From the NCBI GenBank assembly GCA_900313705.1, contig OMSJ01000009.1, positions 1-48,687 of the forward strand: 48,687 bases of DNA, given 5' to 3'. Origin of the DNA: an uncultured Prevotellaceae bacterium. Lineage in GTDB: Bacteria; Bacteroidota; Bacteroidia; Bacteroidales; Bacteroidaceae. This document shows, in pieces, positions 43,851 through 48,687 of this stretch; the stretch's first letter is position 1; the number at the start of each line of letters is the position of its first letter. Position numbers and translations under genes: made by a program. The notes beneath the pieces are model-generated. The model was not told the DNA's origin. It ran no database searches and worked only from the letters and a program-made list of their open reading frames with translations.

Positions 43851-46391
43851 ATGAAAGTAATGAAGTTTGGCGGAACATCGGTCGGTTCCGCAGAAAGCAT
43901 ACTGAGTGTAAAGAAGATTGTCGAAGGACAGACAGAGCCGGTCATCGTAGTGGTCAGCGCCCTTGGCGGCATTACCGACAAGCTCATCAAGACAAGCCAG
44001 ATGGCGGTAGAGGGCGACACGCTCTATCAGAAGTCATTCGCTGAGATAGTCGAGCGTCACGAAGAAATGATAAATGCCATCTTGCCAGCCGACGACAAGC
44101 GTGTCAGGCTCATGGATGAAGTCAGCGAGTTGCTGGAGCAACTGCGCAGCATCTATCAAGGTGTCTATCTTATCCATGACCTAAGCCCCAAGACACAGGC
44201 AGCTATCGTTTCCTACGGCGAGCGCATCAGCAGCCGAATAGTAGCGACGCTCATAGAAGACGCCACATGGTACGACAGCCGCGAATTCATCAAGACGGAA
44301 TTTAAGGCAGGAAAGAACAGGCTCCTGAGAGAACTGACCAACAAGCTGGTGCGCCAGACCTTTGGAGACTCTGATTCTTCACTCTTCACTCTTCACTCTT
44401 CACTCAAATGCGCCGTTGTCGGCGGCTTCATCAGCACCGATGCCGAGAGCGGCGAAGTGACAAACCTGGGCCGAGGCGGCAGCGACTACACAGCCAGCAT
44501 CATTGCTGCGGCTCTTGATGCCAGCGTGCTGGAGATATGGACCGATGTCGATGGCTTTATGACAGCCGACCCGCGTGTCATCAGCTCGGCATACGTCATT
44601 CCAGAACTGAGCTACATCGAGGCAATGGAGCTCAGCAACTTCGGTGCAAAAGTCATCTATCCGCCAACCATCTATCCTGTTTGCATCAAGCACATTCCCA
44701 TCCTTGTCAAGAACACCTTCAATCCCGATGCTCCAGGCTCCATTATTAAGGATGAAGTGATGGACGACTCGAGGAGCATCAAAGGTATCTCCAGCATCAA
44801 GGGCACTACGCTCATCACCGTATCGGGCCTCTCAATGGTGGGCGTTATTGGTGTCAACCGCCGCATCTTCACTTGCCTGGCAGACAACGGCATCAGCGTC
44901 TTCATGGTCAGTCAGGCATCCAGTGAGAACAGCACCAGCATCGGCGTTCAGGACGAAGATGCCGACGAAGCCTGCCGCGTCTTGGACATTGAGTTCCAAA
45001 AGGAAATAGAGGACGGCTCGATGTTTCCCATGCTTGCCGAGAAAGGCTTAGCTACGGTTGCTATCGTAGGCGAGAACATGAAGCACACGCCAGGCATTGC
45101 CGGTAAGCTCTTCGGCACGCTTGGCCGCTCGGGTATCAGCGTCATTGCATGTGCACAGGGTGCCAGCGAGACGAATATCTCCTTCGTCATCAACCAGAAC
45201 TTCCTTCGCAAAGCGCTCAACGTCATTCACGACTCCTTCTTCCTCTCCGAATATCAAGTGCTGAACCTCTTCATCTGCGGTGTTGGTACAGTAGGTAGCA
45301 GTTTGCTTGAGCAGATACACCAGCAGCAGGAGAAGCTGATGCGGGAACTGAGAATAAAGCTCAACGTCGTCGGTATTGCCAGCGGCCACAACGCTATGTT
45401 CACTCGCGAAGGCATCAATCTGGAAAACTACCGCGAACAACTGGCAGCAGCTCCTGTAAGCAACATCCAGCGTCTGCATGATGAAGTCATCGGCATGAAC
45501 ATCTTCAACAGCGTCTTCGTCGATTGCACCGCCAGTCCCGAAGTGGCCGGCCTCTATGCCGACTTCCTTGAGCATAACATCAATGTCGTGGCTGCCAACA
45601 AGATTGCGGCCAGCAGCGACTATGCCAACTACCGTCGCCTTAAGGAGACCAGTCAGAAGCGAGGCGTAAAGTTCCTCTTCGAGACCAATGTTGGCGCTGG
45701 ACTACCCATCATACGCACTATTAACGACCTCTGCAACTCAGGCGACAAAATACTTCGCATCGAGGCAGTTCTGAGCGGAACGCTCAACTTCATATTCAAC
45801 ACTATCAGCAAGGACATACCCTTCAGTGAGACAGTCCGCATGGCAAAGGAAGAAGGCTACAGCGAGCCTGACCCACGCATTGATTTGAGCGGCAAGGACG
45901 TCATCCGTAAACTGGTCATCCTGGCTCGTGAAGCAGGCTATGAGATAAGTCAGGAAGATGTAGAGGCCAAGCTCTTCATTCCCCAGTCATTCTTCGAAGG
46001 CACGCTGGAAGACTTCTGGCAGAACCTGCCATCGCTTGACGCAGAATTCGAAGCACGCCGTCAGGAACTGGAGAAGCAGAAGAAGGTTTGGCGCTTCGTG
46101 GCCAAGATGGAAGTCATTGACCATTTACCATTGACCATTGACCATTCGGCTACGCCCGAAGATGTAACGGCAAAGAATAATGGTCAATCATCAATGGTCA
46201 ATGTTCAATGTTCAGTCTCGCTCGAAGAGTTCGACAGCAACCACTCGTTCTACGTACTCGAAGGCAGCAACAACATCGTGATGCTCACAACAGAGCGCTA
46301 CCGCAAGTACCCGATGCTCATCCAGGGCTACGGTGCAGGAGCAAGCGTGACGGCCGCCGGTGTATTCGCCGACATAATGAGCCTGGCGTGA
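43851..46391 (+). CDS. thrA: bifunctional aspartokinase / homoserine dehydrogenase
   Basis: Catalyses the first and third steps from aspartate to homoserine. The 846-aa protein has an aspartokinase domain starting MKVMKFGGTSVGSAE, with GRGGSDYTASIIAAAL and EIWTDVDGFMTADPR; two ACT regulatory domains (about 310-460, e.g. LITVSGLSMVGVIGVNRRIF and ATVAIVGENMKHTPGIAGKL), which usually give threonine feedback; then homoserine dehydrogenase with Rossmann motif FICGVGTVGSSLLEQ and catalytic Lys in DPRIDLSGKDVIRKL. Two repeat-derived insertions are in frame: 44367-44406 (kinase domain) and 46113-46222 (near the C-terminus). I used the ATG at 43851, not upstream codons that overlap the promoter. Operon with apgM and thrC. 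Confidence 0.96.
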   Translation: MKVMKFGGTSVGSAESILSVKKIVEGQTEPVIVVVSALGGITDKLIKTSQMAVEGDTLYQKSFAEIVERHEEMINAILPADDKRVRLMDEVSELLEQLRSIYQGVYLIHDLSPKTQAAIVSYGERISSRIVATLIEDATWYDSREFIKTEFKAGKNRLLRELTNKLVRQTFGDSDSSLFTLHSSLKCAVVGGFISTDAESGEVTNLGRGGSDYTASIIAAALDASVLEIWTDVDGFMTADPRVISSAYVIPELSYIEAMELSNFGAKVIYPPTIYPVCIKHIPILVKNTFNPDAPGSIIKDEVMDDSRSIKGISSIKGTTLITVSGLSMVGVIGVNRRIFTCLADNGISVFMVSQASSENSTSIGVQDEDADEACRVLDIEFQKEIEDGSMFPMLAEKGLATVAIVGENMKHTPGIAGKLFGTLGRSGISVIACAQGASETNISFVINQNFLRKALNVIHDSFFLSEYQVLNLFICGVGTVGSSLLEQIHQQQEKLMRELRIKLNVVGIASGHNAMFTREGINLENYREQLAAAPVSNIQRLHDEVIGMNIFNSVFVDCTASPEVAGLYADFLEHNINVVAANKIAASSDYANYRRLKETSQKRGVKFLFETNVGAGLPIIRTINDLCNSGDKILRIEAVLSGTLNFIFNTISKDIPFSETVRMAKEEGYSEPDPRIDLSGKDVIRKLVILAREAGYEISQEDVEAKLFIPQSFFEGTLEDFWQNLPSLDAEFEARRQELEKQKKVWRFVAKMEVIDHLPLTIDHSATPEDVTAKNNGQSSMVNVQCSVSLEEFDSNHSFYVLEGSNNIVMLTTERYRKYPMLIQGYGAGASVTAAGVFADIMSLA
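44367..44406. repeat. TCTTCACTCTTCACT repeat inside thrA
   Basis: It encodes in frame DSDSSLFTLHSSLK before CAVVGGFISTDAESG. The ACTCTGATTCTTC lead is shared with the ileS insertion at 6031-6107. Confidence 0.88.
46113..46222. repeat. ATTGACC and GGTCAAT heptad repeats inside thrA
   Basis: The first part reads VIDHLPLTIDHS; its second heptad is ATTTACC, making codon TTA where consensus G at 46126 would make TGA. The second part, inverted, reads NNGQSSMVNVQCS. The two parts flank 25 nt of other sequence and together could form a hairpin. Confidence 0.9.
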
Positions 46392-46434
46392 CCTTTCACC
46401 TTTTAACCCTTTCACCTTTTAACTTCTTCACCTT

Positions 46435-47646
46435 TTGAAGCATCTCATTATTCTTGGCGACGGCATGGCCGACTGGCCTTGCGACGAGTTGAAGGGCAAG
46501 ACATTGCTCCAGTATGCCGACACGCCTCATTTCGACTGGCTGGCAAAGCACGGACGCAACGGCTTGCTTAAGACCGTTCCCGACGGCTTCCATCCCGGTA
46601 GCGAGGTTGCCAACTCCAGCATTCTCGGTTACGACCAACACTTTGTCTATGAAGGCAGAGGACCGCTCGAGGCAGCAAGCATCGGTGTGGAACTCGCTGA
46701 AGACGACCTTGCCCTTCGCTGCAACTTGGTTTGTCTCGAAGGCAATCTCCTGAAGAACCATTCCTGCGGACGGCTTGAGACGGAAGAAGGCGACGTGTTG
46801 ATTCGCTTCCTTCAGGAACAGCTTGGCTCGGAGCGTGTCCACTTCTATACAGGCGTTCAGTACAGGCACTTGCTGGTCATCAAGGGCGGCAACAAGCATC
46901 TGCATTGCACGCCGCCGCACGATATTCCCTTGAAGCCGTGGCGCGAATACATGCTGCGGGCCGAATGCCCCGAAGCAGAGGAGACCGCCCAACTGCTCAC
47001 CGACCTCATCCTTCGCAGTCAGGAGTTGCTGGCAAAGCATCCGCTCAACATCGAGCGGCAGCAGAGAGGCATGGACCCTGCCAACTGCATATGGCCGTGG
47101 GGCGGCGGCTATCGGCCCAAGATGAAGCCGCTGACTGAGACTTATCCGCAAATCAAGAAAGGAGCAGTCATTACGGCCGTTGACCTCATCCGAGGCATCG
47201 GACGCTATGCGGGCTTGGACGTCATCAATGTGCCCGGCGCAACTGGACTTTGGGACACAGACTTCCGAGCAAAGGCACAGGCAGCTATTGACGCGTTGCA
47301 AACCAATGACTTCGTTTATCTGCATGTCGAGGCAAGCGATGAGGCCGGTCACGACGGCGACCTGCACATGAAGCTTGGCTGCATTGAGCACCTCGACCAC
47401 CTGCTCCTTGCACCCATCCTCTCTCAATTGTCAATGGTCAATGGTCAATGGTCCATCGCTCTCCTTCCCGACCACCCGACGCCCATTCACCATCGCACAC
47501 ATACGGCCGAGCCTGTTCCCTTCTGCATCTACTATCCTGGCATTGAGCCCGATAAAGTGCAGACCTTCGACGAGGTTGCTGCCAAAGAAGGCATCTATGG
47601 CAACCTTGAAGGCGACGCTTTCATCAAAGAATTTATGAAAAGGTAA
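46435..47646 (+). CDS. apgM: ApgM-like phosphoglycerate mutase family protein, proposed homoserine kinase
   Basis: A 403-aa member of the alkaline-phosphatase-like, cofactor-independent phosphoglycerate mutase group. In Bacteroidetes this branch sits between thrA and thrC and has been proposed to replace ThrB homoserine kinase; no thrB is seen here. Motifs: LGDGMADW (metal-binding Asp9) near the start, GSEVANSSILGYD with the nucleophile Ser61/62, PDHPTPIHHRTHTAEPVPF near the end, and VEASDEAGHDGD. The only in-frame start that keeps MKHLIILGDG is TTG at 46435, lying in a TTCACCTTTT-type repeat; the next ATG (46465, M11) would lose the metal-binding Asp9. One in-frame GGTCAAT insertion is at 47424-47455. 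43 nt after thrA, 6 nt before thrC. Confidence 0.9.
   Translation: MKHLIILGDGMADWPCDELKGKTLLQYADTPHFDWLAKHGRNGLLKTVPDGFHPGSEVANSSILGYDQHFVYEGRGPLEAASIGVELAEDDLALRCNLVCLEGNLLKNHSCGRLETEEGDVLIRFLQEQLGSERVHFYTGVQYRHLLVIKGGNKHLHCTPPHDIPLKPWREYMLRAECPEAEETAQLLTDLILRSQELLAKHPLNIERQQRGMDPANCIWPWGGGYRPKMKPLTETYPQIKKGAVITAVDLIRGIGRYAGLDVINVPGATGLWDTDFRAKAQAAIDALQTNDFVYLHVEASDEAGHDGDLHMKLGCIEHLDHLLLAPILSQLSMVNGQWSIALLPDHPTPIHHRTHTAEPVPFCIYYPGIEPDKVQTFDEVAAKEGIYGNLEGDAFIKEFMKR
47424..47455. repeat. GTCAATG heptad repeat inside apgM
   Basis: TCAATGGTCAATGGTCAATG reads in frame LSMVNGQWS, between LLLAPILSQ and IALLPDHPTP. Confidence 0.88.
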
Positions 47647-47652
47647 AAAGAC

Positions 47653-48687
47653 ATGAGATACTATAGCACAAACGGCAAGGCACCGCTTGCCACACTCGAA
47701 AAGGCTGTCGTCAAAGGACTGGCTGAAGACAAGGGACTCTATATGCCCGAACGCATCAAGCCGCTCCCGAAGGAGTTCTTCGACAACATTCAGGACATGT
47801 CGCTCCAGGAGATTGCTTACCGAGTGGCAGACTGCTTCTTTGGCGAAGACGTGGATGCAGAGAGCCTCCGCAAGATAGTCAACGAAACACTCTCCTTCGA
47901 CATACCGCTGGTAAAAGTTGAAAAGGAGACCCTCTCTAACTCTCCCTTAAAGGGAGAGGACAACGAAACCCTCTCTTTAAGGGAGAGCCTGGGTGGGTCT
48001 ATTTATTCCCTCGAACTCTTCCACGGCCCTACCCTCGCCTTCAAGGACGTCGGTGCCCGCTTCATGGCTCGCCTGCTAAGGTATTTTACTAGTAGCTCTA
48101 GTTCTGCTAGTTCGACTAGTTTTACTAGTTCATCTAGTCCTGCTAGTTTAATTAATGTCCTCGTTGCCACGAGCGGCGACACGGGTTCTGCTGTTGCCAA
48201 CGGCTTTCTTGGCGTGGAAGGCATCCACGTCTATGTGCTCTACCCGAAAGGAAAGGTCAGCCCCATACAGGAGTGCCAGTTCACGACGCTCGGGCAGAAC
48301 ATAACAGCTCTTGAGGTGGACGGCGTGTTCGACGACTGTCAAGCACTCGTCAAGAATGCCTTCATGGATGAGGAACTCAACGCCCAGATGCGGCTCACCT
48401 CTGCCAACAGCATCAACGTCGCCCGCTTCCTGCCGCAAAGCTTCTACTACTTCTGGGCTTACGCTCAGCTCAAACAAATTGTAAATTGTAAATCGTCAAA
48501 TAGTAAATTTGTTTGCTGTGTCCCTTCCGGCAACTTCGGCAACATCTGCTCTGCCCTCTTTGGCAAGCGCATGGGACTGCCCATCAGTCGCTTCATTGCT
48601 GCCAACAATGCCAACGACATCTTCTACAAATACATACAGACCGGCAAGTACGACCCCAAGCCCAGCGTGCAGACCATCGCCAACGCC
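47653..48687 (+). CDS. thrC: threonine synthase (3' end beyond window)
   Basis: PLP enzyme converting O-phosphohomoserine to threonine. 345 codons are visible and the frame is open at the window edge, so the C-terminus is missing. The start ATG is 6 nt after apgM. Family features: RYYSTNGKAPLATLEKAVVK, the PLP lysine Lys131 in HGPTLAFKDVGARF, NVLVATSGDTGSAVANGFLG (phosphate loop), LTSANSINVARFLPQ and CVPSGNFGNICSALFG. Three repeat-derived insertions stay in frame: 47926-48000, 48088-48150 and 48475-48511. These add serine-rich or charged loops between conserved blocks; Bacteroides ThrC has short loops at the first two and a different loop of similar size at the third. Confidence 0.95.
   Translation, partial: MRYYSTNGKAPLATLEKAVVKGLAEDKGLYMPERIKPLPKEFFDNIQDMSLQEIAYRVADCFFGEDVDAESLRKIVNETLSFDIPLVKVEKETLSNSPLKGEDNETLSLRESLGGSIYSLELFHGPTLAFKDVGARFMARLLRYFTSSSSSASSTSFTSSSSPASLINVLVATSGDTGSAVANGFLGVEGIHVYVLYPKGKVSPIQECQFTTLGQNITALEVDGVFDDCQALVKNAFMDEELNAQMRLTSANSINVARFLPQSFYYFWAYAQLKQIVNCKSSNSKFVCCVPSGNFGNICSALFGKRMGLPISRFIAANNANDIFYKYIQTGKYDPKPSVQTIANA
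47926..48000. repeat. CTCTCCCTTAAAGGGAGAG element inside thrC
   Basis: GACCCTCTCTAA, CTCCCTTAAAGGGAG and CTCTCTTTAAGGGAGAG stretches encode KETLSNSPLKGEDNETLSLR and a few more residues before IYSLELFHGPTLAF. The peptide TLSNSPLKGED is identical to that encoded by the ileS element. Confidence 0.9.
48088..48150. repeat. 9-nt CTAGT repeat inside thrC
   Basis: Seven units of 9 nt with consensus NCTAGTNNN encode seven (T/S/A)-S-x triplets. It sits between RLLRYF and INVLVATSGD. CTAG is usually rare in bacterial DNA. Confidence 0.93.
48475..48511. repeat. AAATTGTAAATTGTAAAT repeat inside thrC
   Basis: It encodes in frame KQIVNCKSSNSKFV just before the conserved CVPSGNFGN. The type resembles the AATTC-rich intergenic repeats of the window. 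Confidence 0.8.

Overview
This 48.7-kb window looks like a chromosome segment of a Bacteroidales bacterium, most likely a Prevotella-type member of the Prevotellaceae. The evidence is the recurrent Bacteroidetes -7 promoter box TAnnTTTG (17 placed here), the eukaryote-like IleS and the cysteine-poor TraR/DksA protein typical of the phylum, the proposed homoserine kinase between thrA and thrC, secreted GH92/GH20/FAS1/CotH proteins, and the families of the core genes. No prophage, CRISPR array, rRNA or insertion sequence with a transposase was seen.

Layout. 1-2.1 kb: mtnN, an EamA transporter and tRNA-Ser(CGA), then a 22-nt repeat array. 2.1-7.9 kb (minus): ileS, traR/dksA-like, lspA, a DUF4296 lipoprotein and a previously uncalled 54-aa ORF. 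7.9-13.2 kb: repeat-rich spacer, then fadL, dbpA-like and nhaD on the minus strand. 13.3-17.2 kb: a small secreted protein, a tRNA1(Val) methyltransferase and lon. 17.3-20.9 kb: galactose operon galM, sugar MFS transporter, galK. 20.9-26.3 kb: two kinds of MITE-like elements around tex, then radA and an HU-family gene. 26.6-39.1 kb: a glycan and surface-protein block (GH92 mannosidase, FAS1 lipoprotein, GH20 hexosaminidase, CotH protein with a dockerin-like module, a predicted beta-propeller protein and a lipoprotein). 39.1-42.0 kb: a WbuC-like cupin and a probable 3-keto-glycoside pair (DUF1080 plus Gfo/Idh/MocA). 42.0-48.7 kb: an FAD-dependent protein divergent from the threonine operon thrA, apgM-like, thrC (thrC runs off the window).

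The most unusual feature is a population of short repeats. First, several families of simple or palindromic repeats of the sort also found between genes lie in frame inside conserved proteins: IleS, the DUF4296 lipoprotein, the FAD protein, ThrA, ApgM and ThrC, about twelve sites. In two of them the ATTGACC heptad is altered by one base exactly where the reading phase would have made TGA. Second, five spacers hold six separate arrays with a period of 21-22 nt, close to two helical turns. Their sequences mostly differ, but two arrays 37 kb apart share the same core. Third, there are two MITE-like families, one with its core inverted between copies and one as direct copies on both sides of tex.

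Three genes appear damaged near their 5' ends. ileS lacks the HIGH-motif segment and is frameshifted. fadL lacks part of its mature N-terminus and is frameshifted twice. galK lacks about 30 residues in frame. Assembly error and real deletion cannot be told apart from this sequence alone. Family assignments come from reading motifs and recalled family sequences; no database search was run.
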